From contig NZ_JACXZC010000002.1 in the NCBI RefSeq assembly GCF_020281205.1, forward strand, positions 118,729-182,728: a DNA stretch of 64,000 nucleotides, in the 5' to 3' direction. The notes beneath the pieces are model-generated. The model saw only the letters and a list, made by a program, of their open reading frames with translations, did no database searches and was not told the origin of the DNA. Of this stretch, positions 44,481 through 55,118 are shown one piece after another. A program made the position numbers and the translations under genes. This stretch comes from Empedobacter stercoris. Its GTDB lineage: Bacteria; Bacteroidota; Bacteroidia; Flavobacteriales; Weeksellaceae. Position 1 is the first letter of the stretch; every line of letters begins with the position of its first letter.

Positions 44481-44825
44481 TCAAATATCTCCCAAATGCG
44501 TAGATTTAAAACCTTTATATGTTTTTAAGCCGTAGCCTAAAATTCGATCAAAAGCAATATGGGCTGTACATATTAAACCAACTTTCAATGAAAAGTTACT
44601 ATTAACCATTAGTCCAATTAGGATTAATCCAATTGAGAAAATGTAAGAGTGTACTAAATTATAAGAAATTGCTCCAATTTTGTTGTTGATTAAATACCCT
44701 AGCATCATTATGTCAGGGCTAAAGAATAAAACTGCAAATAAAATCCATGAAAATTGAAATTGAGCATATGTGAAAATTGCAAGGATAAGTATAATTACTT
44801 GTTCAGCTTTAAGTATTGTTTTCAT
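44481..44825 (-). CDS. DUF4260 family membrane protein
   Basis: A 114-residue protein with about four hydrophobic segments. It starts MKTILKAEQVIILILAIFTY, contains FSPDIMMLGYLINNKIGAISYNLVHSY in pieces and ends AHIAFDRILGYGLKTYKGFKSTHLG, which carries the His/Asp pattern (H-I-x-F-D-R-x-L-G-Y-G-L-K) I associate with DUF4260. No function is known. It lies downstream of the lepA terminator and carries a perfect TTTTGTAACA inverted repeat upstream. The next gene, 67 nt on, is YdhR-like. Confidence 0.82.
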   Translation of the reverse strand: MKTILKAEQVIILILAIFTYAQFQFSWILFAVLFFSPDIMMLGYLINNKIGAISYNLVHSYIFSIGLILIGLMVNSNFSLKVGLICTAHIAFDRILGYGLKTYKGFKSTHLGDI

Positions 44826-44850
44826 TTAATTTTTTAGTTTATTTGTAGAA

Positions 44851-44873
44851 TTTTGTAACAAATTGTTACAAAA
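44851..44873. promoter_or_regulatory. Palindrome upstream of the DUF4260 gene
   Basis: TTTTGTAACA and TGTTACAAAA form a perfect 10-bp inverted repeat with a 3-nt centre, 26-48 nt upstream of the ATG. The half-sites TTGTAA and TTACAA are the same as in the palindrome at 44457, with 7 nt between instead of 6. Confidence 0.55.
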
Positions 44874-44896
44874 AAAGCCACTCATTGAGTGGCTTA
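44871..44896 (-). terminator. lepA terminator
   Basis: On the minus strand AAGCCACTC-AAT-GAGTGGCTT is followed by TTTTT. The T-tract touches the palindrome of the next gene. Confidence 0.9.
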
Positions 44897-44919
44897 TAAA
44901 AATATATATAAAATTAATC

Positions 44920-46716
44920 TTAATCGTTCAATTTTAAAACAGCTAAGAAGGCAGATTGAGGAACCTCTACACGTCCAATTTGACGCATTTTCTTCTTACC
45001 AGCTTTTTGTTTTTCTAATAACTTACGTTTACGAGAAATATCTCCTCCGTAACATTTTGCTGTAACGTCTTTACGTAAAGCTTTAATGGTTTCACGTGCA
45101 ATAATTTTAGCACCAATTGCTGCTTGAATTGGAATATCAAACTGTTGACGAGGAATTAATTCGCGTAATTTCTCACACATTTTTTTACCAATGTTGTAAG
45201 CATTATCAACGTGAATTAAGGCAGATAAAGCATCTACAACTTCACCGTTAATCATGATATCCACTTTAACTAATTTTGAAGCTCTCATTCCAGAAGGAGC
45301 ATAATCGAAAGAAGCATATCCTTTAGAAATTGATTTTAATCGATCATAGAAATCAAATACAACTTCAGCCAAAGGCATATTGAAAATCATTTCAACTCGA
45401 TGTTGAGTCAAATAATTTTGAGATTGTAATTCGCCTCGTTTCTCAATACACAAACTCATGACAGGACCAACAAATTCAGATTTAGTAATAATCGCTGCAC
45501 GAATGTAAGGTTCCTCCACACGATTTAATCCAGAAGGATCAGGTAATTCAGAAGGATTATGAACGGCAATCATTTTATCGGGATCTTTTTCTAAATAAGC
45601 TTCGTACGAAACGTTAGGAACAGTTGTAATAACTGTCATGTTAAATTCACGTTCTAAACGTTCTTGAATGATTTCTAAGTGTAGCATTCCTAAGAAACCA
45701 CAACGGAAACCAAACCCTAAAGCAGCAGAAGATTCTGCTTCAAAGGTTAAGGAAGCATCATTTAAACGCAACTTCTCGATAGAAGCACGTAAATCTTCAT
45801 AATCTTCAGTATCTACTGGATAAATTCCTGCGAAAACCATCGGTTTTACTTCCTCGAAACCATCAATAGCTTCAGCGGCAGGTCTATCAACTAAAGTAAT
45901 TGTATCACCAACTTTTACTTCGGCAGCTTCTTTAATCCCAGAAATAATGTAACCAACATCTCCGGTTTTAATTACTTTTTTCTCTACTTGATTTAACTTT
46001 AAAGTTCCAATTTCATCTGCACCATATTTTTTATTGGTTGCCATGAATTTGACTTGATCCCCTTTTTTAATCTCTCCATTTACAACTTTATAAAAAGCTT
46101 CAATTCCACGGAAAGGATTGTAAACAGAGTCAAAGATTAAAGCTTGCAACGGAGCTTCAGGATCTCCTACAGGAGCAGGAACTTTTTCTATAATTGTATG
46201 CAACAACTCTAAAACTCCTTCACCTGTTTTTCCAGAACAACGCAATACATCTTCAGGTTCACAACCTAATAAGTCTACAATATCATCTGTTACCTCTTCT
46301 GGATTAGCAGAAGGTAAATCGATTTTGTTTAAAACTGGAATAATCTCTAAATCATTTTCTAATGCTAAATATAAGTTAGAAATGGTTTGAGCTTGGATGC
46401 TTTGAGCAGCATCTACAATTAACAAAGCACCTTCACAAGCGGCAATCGAACGAGAAACCTCATACGAGAAATCCACGTGTCCAGGCGTGTCAATTAAATT
46501 TAAAATATATTTTTCACCATCTTTTTCATATTCCATTTGGATAGCGTGTGATTTGATTGTGATTCCACGTTCGCGTTCCAAATCCATATCGTCTAATGTT
46601 TGGTTTTGTAACTCACGATCAGAAATCGTTCCTGTTACTTGTAATAGGCGATCGGCCAAGGTACTTTTACCATGGTCAATATGGGCGATAATACAGAAAT
46701 TACGGATATTTTTCAT
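44920..46716 (-). CDS. lepA: Elongation factor 4 (LepA)
   Basis: A 598-residue translational GTPase that acts on stalled or initiating ribosomes. The G domain shows [23 protein letters not shown] in pieces, [17 protein letters not shown] and NKIDLP. The LepA-specific C-terminal domain ends [25 protein letters not shown]. Length and termini are typical. It has its own good promoter and terminator, unlike the lepA-lepB operon of E. coli. Confidence 0.97.
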   Translation of the reverse strand: MKNIRNFCIIAHIDHGKSTLADRLLQVTGTISDRELQNQTLDDMDLERERGITIKSHAIQMEYEKDGEKYILNLIDTPGHVDFSYEVSRSIAACEGALLIVDAAQSIQAQTISNLYLALENDLEIIPVLNKIDLPSANPEEVTDDIVDLLGCEPEDVLRCSGKTGEGVLELLHTIIEKVPAPVGDPEAPLQALIFDSVYNPFRGIEAFYKVVNGEIKKGDQVKFMATNKKYGADEIGTLKLNQVEKKVIKTGDVGYIISGIKEAAEVKVGDTITLVDRPAAEAIDGFEEVKPMVFAGIYPVDTEDYEDLRASIEKLRLNDASLTFEAESSAALGFGFRCGFLGMLHLEIIQERLEREFNMTVITTVPNVSYEAYLEKDPDKMIAVHNPSELPDPSGLNRVEEPYIRAAIITKSEFVGPVMSLCIEKRGELQSQNYLTQHRVEMIFNMPLAEVVFDFYDRLKSISKGYASFDYAPSGMRASKLVKVDIMINGEVVDALSALIHVDNAYNIGKKMCEKLRELIPRQQFDIPIQAAIGAKIIARETIKALRKDVTAKCYGGDISRKRKLLEKQKAGKKKMRQIGRVEVPQSAFLAVLKLND

Positions 46717-46735
46717 ACTCTTCTTGTCGAATAGG

Positions 46736-46766
46736 CAAAAATAATCTTTTCCACTCAGACTACAAG
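46736..46766 (-). promoter_or_regulatory. lepA promoter
   Basis: On the minus strand CTTG (46766-46763), 19 nt, then TATTTTTG (46743-46736) followed by CC. This matches the TTG-N19-TAnnTTTG form; the start should be near 46730, leaving a leader of about 15 nt. Confidence 0.65.
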
Positions 46767-46907
46767 TTTTTTGAAAAATATTTATAAAAAGTATTTTATT
46801 AAGACTTAAGCAATTATTTGATAAAAAAGAGAGTTGATTAATTGAAATATTTACTAAAAATAGTATTTAATGAATAATTTTTTACTGAAATAGTGCGTAA
46901 ATAGTAA

Positions 46908-48116
46908 CTACACCTTAACATAAATTTTCTTTTGATCTAACCAATAAGCCAAAGCCCAAAAGAATGCTAAGAAGATAAGCGAATAAACAAACGATCCGAT
47001 TTCTGGAATTCCAGGAAGTTTCGCACAAATGTTTTCATAAAACCAAGTCAAAGGAGAAATGTATTTGATTTCGCCTTGATCGGTAAATCCATTTTCGATT
47101 CGGATTAATCCTAATAAACGTGGAAATAAACCACTAAATGCAAAAATGAATAATGGATTTTTTCCGAATACATCAAAGAATTTCATCACACCATTTTTGA
47201 CGTTCAAAATTTCGATGAACCAAATCATTGTTGCAATTGTTAATAATGACAATCCTGTTGTATGAATAACGTATGAGCTACTCCAAATCTTTTTGTTGTA
47301 CGGAAAATCTAATTGCCAAAAATAACCTAATAGCAAAGCAATTACCCCTAAAACAAATAAACCTGCTACTAATCTAAAATTGGGTTGATTGGTTTCGGGT
47401 AAAGATTTATTTAACCATTTCATATTACCTTGTTTATTGATGAAAATGCCAGTTAAATAGCCCAATAAAACTTGAGGAATCGCATTGATGGTACTGTAAA
47501 TACCTTCTGGATCAAAAGGAATCGATTCACCTTTGTAAATATGTGCTAAACCTAAAATATGGGTATCGATTTTTGTTCCGATAAACCCTTCGATAGAATA
47601 AGGGTCAATACCGCCTAAAAATTTTGTCAATAACCAATAGCCAACTAAGATGATACCTGAAATCCAAAGAACCATTTTTTCTTTAAAGTAAAAAGCAATA
47701 ACAGAAGCAAAAAAATAGGCAATAGCGATTCGTTGTAAAACACCCATTATTCGAACGCCACTTTCTTCAGAATCTTTCCAGGCCTTAAAAATAAGTTCGT
47801 TATTCTCCCATTTAAAAAACGGAAACCAATTGATAAAAAGTCCAATTAGAAAGATAAGGATACTTCGTTTTATGACTTTTTTCCAGAATTCGCTTTGCGG
47901 TTGTTGTTTGAATCGTGGAATTACAAAAGCCATTGCATTGCCTACGGCAAATAAAAAGAAAGGAAAGACCAAATCGGTTGGTGTACATCCGTGCCATTGT
48001 GCATGTTCTAAGGGATCAAACATAAAGGACCACGTGCCAGGATTATTCACTAAAATCATTAAAGCGACCGTAGCGCCACGAAAAACGTCCAATGAATAAT
48101 ATCGAGTTGTTTTCAT
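46908..48116 (-). CDS. NagX-like/DUF5009 (heparan-alpha-glucosaminide N-acetyltransferase-like) membrane protein
   Basis: A 402-residue polytopic protein with about ten helices. The N terminus RYYSLDVFRGATVALMILVNNPGTWSFMFDPLEHAQWHGCTPTDLVFPFFLF in pieces is the family hallmark (LDVFRG, H-x-x-W-x-G-x-T-P-x-D-L-V-F-P-F-F). The His of HAQWHG is the likely catalytic region by analogy with human HGSNAT. Bacterial members (NagX, COG4299) are linked to amino-sugar use or cell-wall recycling; the function here is unproven. It is a single gene upstream of lepA on the same strand. Confidence 0.88.
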   Translation of the reverse strand: MKTTRYYSLDVFRGATVALMILVNNPGTWSFMFDPLEHAQWHGCTPTDLVFPFFLFAVGNAMAFVIPRFKQQPQSEFWKKVIKRSILIFLIGLFINWFPFFKWENNELIFKAWKDSEESGVRIMGVLQRIAIAYFFASVIAFYFKEKMVLWISGIILVGYWLLTKFLGGIDPYSIEGFIGTKIDTHILGLAHIYKGESIPFDPEGIYSTINAIPQVLLGYLTGIFINKQGNMKWLNKSLPETNQPNFRLVAGLFVLGVIALLLGYFWQLDFPYNKKIWSSSYVIHTTGLSLLTIATMIWFIEILNVKNGVMKFFDVFGKNPLFIFAFSGLFPRLLGLIRIENGFTDQGEIKYISPLTWFYENICAKLPGIPEIGSFVYSLIFLAFFWALAYWLDQKKIYVKV

Positions 48117-48245
48117 TTCTTTTGTATTAATATTTTTAAAGATATATATTTTTTGAAGTATTTAGTAATTCGAGTTTAGAATTTATCCTACAATAATCCT
48201 TACCTTTAATTTAAATTTAAAAAAAACAATCTAATAAGAATAAGT

Positions 48246-49634
48246 ATGAGAACTGAGTCAGATTTATTAGGAGAGTTACAACTTCCTGAAACGGCTTATT
48301 ATGGAGTACAAACACAACGTGCGATTAATAATTTTAAAATTTCGAACAACTATTTAGCACATTACCCTGAATTTATTAAAGCGTTAGGTGTAGTGAAATT
48401 AGGTGCAGCGCAAGCTAATCATGAGTTGGGAGTTTTATCAAAAGATATATATGATGCGATTTCTTTTGCATCGAACGAGCTGATTGCAGGAAAATATACG
48501 GATCAATTTCCGATTGACATGATTCAAGGTGGTGCTGGAACTTCTACGAATATGAATGCAAACGAAGTGATTGCAAATATTGCGTTAGAACATTTAGGAA
48601 AACAAAAAGGAGAATATCAATTTTGTTCACCAAATGATCATGTAAATTTATCACAATCAACAAACGACGCTTATCCTACTGCGTTGAAATTAGCTTTGTT
48701 TAACATGAATAAACCATTGGTTGAAGCATTAACAAAACTGGCAGAGTCATTTAATAAAAAAGCCAAAGAATTTGAACAAGTCATTAAGATGGGACGCACA
48801 CAATTGCAAGATGCAGTTCCGATGACATTAGGTCAAGAATTTGAAGGTTTTGCAACTACATTAAACAAGGAAGTTCAGAATTTAGATCGTATCACTACTG
48901 ATTTATTGGTCATTAATATGGGAGCAACAGCAATTGGAACTGGTTTGAACGCCGTTCCAGGTTATGCACAATTGTGTACAACAAAGATTGCAGAAATCAT
49001 GAAGGAAGAGGTGACATTGGCAGATAATTTAGTGGAAGCAACTTCTGATACGAGTGCCTTTGTAGATTATTCTTCTGCTTTAAAACGTCTTTGTGTAAAA
49101 TTATCTAAAATTTGTAATGATTTACGATTACTAACTTCAGGGCCAAGAGCAGGTTTATTCGAAATTAATCTACCTCCAAAACAGCCAGGATCTTCGATTA
49201 TGCCAGGAAAAGTAAATCCGGTTATTCCAGAAGTGGTGAATCAGGTTTGTTTTAAAGTGATTGGAAATGATTTGACAATTACAATGGCAGCAGAAGCTGG
49301 TCAATTGCAATTAAATGTAATGGAGCCAATTATAGGTTTTTCGATTATGGAGTCAATTCAATATCTTACAAATGCAATGGATACATTACGTATGGAATGT
49401 GTGGATGGAATTACTGCAAATGCGGAACATCTGAAAAATGAAGTGCAAAATAGTATTGGAATTGTTACAGCACTAAATCCGTATATTGGATATAAAGCAA
49501 GTACAAAAATAGCGAAAGAAGCTTTAGAAACTGGTGGAAGTGTCTATCAATTGGTTTTAGATCATGGTTTGTTGTCTAAAGAACAATTAGATGAGATTCT
49601 TGATCCTAAAAATATGCTTGGACCACATACTTAG
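48246..49634 (+). CDS. aspA: Aspartate ammonia-lyase
   Basis: A 462-residue enzyme of the fumarase/aspartase superfamily that splits aspartate into fumarate and ammonia. It starts MRTESDLLGELQLPETAYYGVQTQRA in pieces, has the family signature GSSIMPGKVNPVIPE with the catalytic Ser loop, and the substrate block GRTQLQDAVPMTLGQEF. The opening ESDLLGELQLP and overall pattern favour aspartase over class II fumarase, which it resembles. It is divergent from the nagX-like gene; the 129-nt gap holds a weak TACCTTTA box at 48201. Confidence 0.9.
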   Translation: MRTESDLLGELQLPETAYYGVQTQRAINNFKISNNYLAHYPEFIKALGVVKLGAAQANHELGVLSKDIYDAISFASNELIAGKYTDQFPIDMIQGGAGTSTNMNANEVIANIALEHLGKQKGEYQFCSPNDHVNLSQSTNDAYPTALKLALFNMNKPLVEALTKLAESFNKKAKEFEQVIKMGRTQLQDAVPMTLGQEFEGFATTLNKEVQNLDRITTDLLVINMGATAIGTGLNAVPGYAQLCTTKIAEIMKEEVTLADNLVEATSDTSAFVDYSSALKRLCVKLSKICNDLRLLTSGPRAGLFEINLPPKQPGSSIMPGKVNPVIPEVVNQVCFKVIGNDLTITMAAEAGQLQLNVMEPIIGFSIMESIQYLTNAMDTLRMECVDGITANAEHLKNEVQNSIGIVTALNPYIGYKASTKIAKEALETGGSVYQLVLDHGLLSKEQLDEILDPKNMLGPHT

Positions 49635-49651
49635 AAGTTGTGAGCCAAAAG

Positions 49652-49674
49652 TTATGAGTATTGAGTTTTGAAAA
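49652..49674 (+). repeat. 23-bp direct repeat, left copy
   Basis: Begins TTATGAGTATTGAGTTTTG and ends AAAA. The right copy at 50295 differs in 2 of 23 positions. The pair flanks two orphan small genes. Just upstream is a further degenerate unit (GTTGTGAGCCAAAAG). Confidence 0.75.
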
Positions 49675-49683
49675 AAGATAATA

Positions 49684-49989
49684 ATGAAACCTTCGAATCT
49701 TCTAAAAATAGAAACATTAAACGATGAATGGTTAGATAAGGATATGATTATTTTACATGCTTGTTTTCAGATTCTATCCGATTGTATTGAAAAAGAAAAT
49801 TTGTTTACAGGGCATGTAGATTGGACATTTGATGATGAACATAAAAATGCAAAAAACGAAATTGAAGATTTATATAATTGGTGGAATAAACGTAAGCTTG
49901 ATAACAATAATTTAGAAGATCTTCAATACGAGGAAGATAATAAAATGTTGAAGAAGTTAATAGAGTTTAGACAATATCTTTGGACTTAA
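49684..49989 (+). CDS. Hypothetical protein
   Basis: I do not recognise this 101-residue soluble protein. It is acidic and aromatic: DEWLDKDMIILHACFQILSDCIEKE, then HVDWTFDDEHKNAKNEIEDLYNWWNKRK in pieces, and the end RQYLWT. It is predicted mostly helical, with two Cys and no signal peptide. It lies in the gap after aspA, 11 nt before a second orphan gene, and the pair is bracketed by a 23-bp direct repeat. It has the look of small accessory genes carried by mobile or phage DNA, but nothing proves that. Confidence 0.6.
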   Translation: MKPSNLLKIETLNDEWLDKDMIILHACFQILSDCIEKENLFTGHVDWTFDDEHKNAKNEIEDLYNWWNKRKLDNNNLEDLQYEEDNKMLKKLIEFRQYLWT

Positions 49990-50000
49990 TTTGATTATAT

Positions 50001-50276
50001 ATGTTACCTATTGACGGGGAGTTCGGAATTTTATATATTTTTTATTTAATATTATTTTGCTTTTGTATATTTCAAATAATTATTGGAAATAAATTTAGTA
50101 GAATAAAAACGATGCTGATTTTATCAATTAGCATTTTATTGAATGTTCTATTGTATTCTAATTCAAATAATTTTGAAGGAGGAGGTTCTTTAGTTGTTTT
50201 ATTTTATTCAGGAATAATTTATCTCTTTACTTTATTAGCAATTGTCTTGAATCAATTTTTAGGAAAAAGAAAATAA
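50001..50276 (+). CDS. Hypothetical small membrane protein
   Basis: A 91-residue protein with three hydrophobic helices (FYLILFCFCIFQIIIGN; MLILSISILLNVLLYSN; LVVLFYSGIIYLFTLLAIVLN in pieces) and short polar ends (MLPIDGEFG, GKRK). No family recognised. It begins 11 nt after the preceding hypothetical gene, so the two are likely co-transcribed, and it ends before the second copy of the direct repeat. Confidence 0.55.
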   Translation: MLPIDGEFGILYIFYLILFCFCIFQIIIGNKFSRIKTMLILSISILLNVLLYSNSNNFEGGGSLVVLFYSGIIYLFTLLAIVLNQFLGKRK

Positions 50277-50291
50277 TATTTTAATAAATAA

Positions 50292-50335
50292 AAATTATGA
50301 GTAATGAGTTCTGAAAACTTATTACTCATAATTTA
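50292..50335. terminator. Bidirectional terminator made of the right direct repeat
   Basis: AAATTATGAGTAATGAG pairs with CTTATTACTCATAATTT (one mismatch) around a short loop, between convergent genes. Its left half is the right copy of the 23-bp repeat. Confidence 0.8.
50295..50317 (+). repeat. 23-bp direct repeat, right copy
   Basis: Begins TTATGAGTAATGAGTTCTG and ends AAAA. Here the repeat is the 5' half of a terminator hairpin. Confidence 0.75.
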
Positions 50336-50342
50336 ATCTTAT

Positions 50343-51485
50343 TTAGTATCCATGTAAATCCACCTCATCAGTTGGAAGTAAATCTACTTTTTTACCCATT
50401 TTTTTCTGAATAATTTTGAAATGATGCAAATCTTCTTCAGTTATCAAACTAATTGCTTTTCCATTTGCATTTGCACGACCAGTACGTCCAATTCGGTGTA
50501 CATAATCTAAAGGCGATCGAGGTAATTCGTAATTAATAACTGTTGGCAAACCTTCGATATGAATTCCACGTCCAATCAAATCTGTTGCAACCAAAATACG
50601 AACATCACCTAATTTAAAATCTTCTAAATTATCCATTCTCGCTCCTTGTGATTTCTTACTGTGAACAGCCATTGCAGAAATCTTATTCTTTTTTAGTTTC
50701 TCAACCAAATTATCTGCAGTTCGTGTCGAAGAAACAAAAATCAATACTTGTTCTAAGTTTTCAGATTTAATTAAATATCTTAAAAATGGACCTTTTGTTT
50801 CGGCATCAACTTTATAAGCTATTTGCTCTATTTGCTCCAAATCAATTTCTTGTTTTTTGATTTCAACAACAAGAGGATCGATGTTTAAAGTTGATTTGAT
50901 TTCATCAATTTTATCATTTAAAGTTGCTGAAAAAAGAACCGATTGTTTCTTTTTCGGAACACTTTTTAAGATTCTATTCATTTCATCTCCAAATCCCATC
51001 TGAAACATTTTGTCCGCTTCATCAATTACCAAATATTGCAATTGGTCTAACGATAACGCATTATGATCCATTAAATCCAATAAACGACCAGGAGTTGCTA
51101 TCAAAATTTCTGTTCCATACAAATTCTTCATTTGTGGATTAATCGAAGTTCCACCATATACAGCCTGTGTTTGTACTTCGCGGCGTAAAGCAGTTTGTAG
51201 TCCAGCAAATGTTTGTTCAATTTGAACAGCTAATTCGCGTGTAGGAACTAAAATTAGAGCTTTTACAAAACGTGATTTTTCGTACGATTGATGTTGAATT
51301 TTTTGTAACAAAGGTGCAACAAAACACAATGTTTTTCCAGATCCTGTTTTTGCAATTCCCATTACATCTTTTCCTTTTAAAATAGACGGAATAGTCTCAG
51401 TTTGAATTTCAAAAGGTTTTAAAAATCCAAGTTTTGTAATGGCTTTTGAGAGATATGGTGATAATCCTAAATTTTCGAATGACAT
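50343..51485 (-). CDS. DEAD-box RNA helicase (RhlE-like)
   Basis: A 380-residue ATP-dependent RNA helicase. Motifs appear in order: Q motif region FEIQTETIP, I AKTGSGKT, Ia PTRELAVQ, II DEAD (VIDEADKMFQMGF), III SAT, IV-V ATDLIGRGIHIEGL, VI HRIGRTGRA. There is almost no C-terminal extension, so this is a minimal core helicase of the RhlE/DeaD type, acting in ribosome assembly or RNA turnover. A TACCTTTG box lies upstream at 51510-51503. Confidence 0.9.
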   Translation of the reverse strand: MSFENLGLSPYLSKAITKLGFLKPFEIQTETIPSILKGKDVMGIAKTGSGKTLCFVAPLLQKIQHQSYEKSRFVKALILVPTRELAVQIEQTFAGLQTALRREVQTQAVYGGTSINPQMKNLYGTEILIATPGRLLDLMDHNALSLDQLQYLVIDEADKMFQMGFGDEMNRILKSVPKKKQSVLFSATLNDKIDEIKSTLNIDPLVVEIKKQEIDLEQIEQIAYKVDAETKGPFLRYLIKSENLEQVLIFVSSTRTADNLVEKLKKNKISAMAVHSKKSQGARMDNLEDFKLGDVRILVATDLIGRGIHIEGLPTVINYELPRSPLDYVHRIGRTGRANANGKAISLITEEDLHHFKIIQKKMGKKVDLLPTDEVDLHGY

Positions 51486-51502
51486 AAATTGATATAAGGT
51501 TA

Positions 51503-51510
51503 CAAAGGTA
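51503..51510 (-). promoter_or_regulatory. Putative -7 box of the DEAD-box gene
   Basis: TACCTTTG on the minus strand, a full match to TAnnTTTG, 17 nt before the ATG. The -33 element is unclear. Confidence 0.45.
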
Positions 51511-51715
51511 AAGATTAAATCTGAATGATATTTTAAGAATATATTGCTGTTTCATCATTTTTGATCAAGATGAAATTGAAGGATTTAAAATCAATTCTGA
51601 AATATTTCTATAAATGATTTTAGAATCGAATCTATTTATTGAAAATTAAATTAAAAACAGAAATAATTTCGGTTTAAAACTTGATAAAATTATTTTAGCT
51701 TAATAAAACTATCTT

Positions 51716-51723
51716 TAAATTTG
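51716..51723 (+). promoter_or_regulatory. -7 box of the metZ-like gene, leaderless candidate
   Basis: TAAATTTG, then AATCTT, then the ATG at 51730. The box covers the alternative TTG start at 51721, which argues for the ATG. A transcript would begin at or just before the ATG. Confidence 0.5.
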
Positions 51724-51729
51724 AATCTT

Positions 51730-52902
51730 ATGAAAAAAGATCAGTCTAAGATAATTCGTGAGCAAGCGCCAAGATCTGCTACTCGCGAGCATTCAGTTCC
51801 ATTATATTTAACCTCAAGTTTTATTTTTGATAGTGCAGAACAAGGTCGTGCTATTTTTGCAGAAGAGGAGGAAGGTATGGTTTATTCGCGTTATGCAAAC
51901 CCAAATACAACAGAGTTTATTAATCGCGTTTGTGTGTTAGAAAAAGCAGATGCAGGTTTAGCGTTCGCATCAGGGATGGCAGCTGTTTTTGCTTCGTTTG
52001 CTTCTTATATTAAAAGTGGTGATCATATTGTGTCAAGTCGTGCTGTTTTTGGTTCGACACATCAATTAATTACACAACTATTTCCTCGTTGGGGCGTAAC
52101 CTATACCTATGTTGAAACGCCAAATATCGAAGATTGGGAAAAAGCAATTCAACCGAATACTAAAATTGTCTTTTTAGAATCACCTTCTAATCCTGGTTTG
52201 GAATTATTCGATTTAGAAGCTTTAGCAAAAATAAAAGAGAAACATCCACATGTTATTTTTGCCATTGACAACTGTTTTGCAACACCGTATTTACAACAAC
52301 CTTTAGAGTTTGGATTCGATTTATCTATTCATTCAGCAACAAAATATATGGATGGACAAGGTCGAGTTTTAGGTGGTGTTGTGATAGGAAAGCAAGATTT
52401 GATTAATGAAATGATGTTTTTTATTCGTCATACTGGTCCTGCAATGTCTGCTTTTAATGCGTGGACAATTTCTAAAAGTTTAGAAACGTTACCTCTTCGT
52501 ATGGATCGTCATTGTGAAAATGCTTTGGCTTTGGCAGAGGCGTTAGAAAGTAACCCTGAAATTGAAGCTGTAAAATACCCTTTTTTACCCTCTCATCCGC
52601 AATATGAATTAGCGAAAAAACAAATGAAAGGAGGTGGTGGAATTGTAACCTTTGAAGTAAAAGGAGGAAAAGAACGTGCGTTCAAATTTATAGATGCATT
52701 GAAAATGATTTTGTATACTTCAAATTTAGGAGATTCGAGATCGATAGCGACACACCCGGCTACAACAACTCATGCGAAATTATCAGATGCCGAACGTGCA
52801 GAGTTAGGGATTATGCCAGGCTCGATACGATTATCTGTTGGATTAGAAGATAAAATAGATATTATCGAAGATATACTACAAGCATTAGAAAAAACGAAAT
52901 AA
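51730..52902 (+). CDS. metZ: Trans-sulfuration-type PLP enzyme (O-succinylhomoserine sulfhydrylase-like)
   Basis: A 390-residue Cys/Met metabolism PLP enzyme. The PLP lysine lies in SIHSATKYMDGQGRVLGG. Other landmarks are REHSVPLYLTSSFIFDSAEQ, YSRYANPNT, FASGMAAVFA, and the C-terminal SIRLSVGLEDKIDIIEDI. The combination EHSVPLYLTSSF with GQGRVLGG is typical of the MetZ group, which makes homocysteine from O-succinyl- or O-acetylhomoserine and sulfide. Cystathionine gamma-synthase or lyase is the alternative. The ATG at 51730 was chosen over TTG at 51721. No SAM riboswitch was seen upstream. Confidence 0.85.
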   Translation: MKKDQSKIIREQAPRSATREHSVPLYLTSSFIFDSAEQGRAIFAEEEEGMVYSRYANPNTTEFINRVCVLEKADAGLAFASGMAAVFASFASYIKSGDHIVSSRAVFGSTHQLITQLFPRWGVTYTYVETPNIEDWEKAIQPNTKIVFLESPSNPGLELFDLEALAKIKEKHPHVIFAIDNCFATPYLQQPLEFGFDLSIHSATKYMDGQGRVLGGVVIGKQDLINEMMFFIRHTGPAMSAFNAWTISKSLETLPLRMDRHCENALALAEALESNPEIEAVKYPFLPSHPQYELAKKQMKGGGGIVTFEVKGGKERAFKFIDALKMILYTSNLGDSRSIATHPATTTHAKLSDAERAELGIMPGSIRLSVGLEDKIDIIEDILQALEKTK

Positions 52903-52920
52903 GATTTGTTGATAGACAAA

Positions 52921-52945
52921 AAAAGCCTCGCATTGCGAGGCTTTT
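52921..52945. terminator. Bidirectional terminator, metZ / dnaK
   Basis: AAAAGCCTCGC-ATT-GCGAGGCTTTT, a perfect 11-bp stem between convergent genes. Confidence 0.93.
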
Positions 52946-52969
52946 CTATTATGATAGATGAAAATTCTA

Positions 52970-54880
<1,911 letters not shown>

Positions 54881-54950
54881 TTATATTTTATATTATTAAT
54901 TTATTTTAAACGTTTTTATACTTCATGATAGTGAAGTTATATCCGTAATA

Positions 54951-54967
54951 GTCAATCTCTGTGCCAA
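54951..54967 (-). promoter_or_regulatory. Sigma-54-like motif upstream of dnaK
   Basis: On the minus strand TTGGCAC-AGAGA-TTGAC. This gives GG-N10-GA against the sigma-54 consensus GG-N10-GC (TGGCAC-N5-TTGC). It lies about 80 nt before the ATG. A small hairpin ACTTCA...TGAAGT (54920-54937) would be at the start of the message. Confidence 0.35.
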
Positions 54968-54978
54968 CATAAAAAAGA

Positions 54979-55005
54979 ATGACATCTAATAAAATCAAAT
55001 GTCAT
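54979..55005. promoter_or_regulatory. Inverted repeat upstream of dnaK
   Basis: ATGACAT and ATGTCAT, a perfect 7-bp inverted repeat with 13 nt between, just upstream of the sigma-54-like motif. Farther out, CTGACAATTTAT and CTGACGATTTAT (minus strand, about 55045-55078) repeat as direct copies. Confidence 0.45.
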
Positions 55006-55118
55006 GTTGTCAGATTATGAAGAATAAATTGGGTTGAAACAGAATAAATCGTCAGTTTTAGGTTGATAAATTGTCAGCGTTCATAAAACTATAAACCGTA
55101 AGTTTTAGCACGATCTCT

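Noticed and set aside
51486..51729. Possible SAM riboswitch upstream of the metZ-like gene
   Set aside because: No SAM-I or SAM-II pattern was found. Only a short TTTCATC/GATGAAA hairpin is visible, and the -7 box lies directly before the ATG, leaving no room for a leader RNA.
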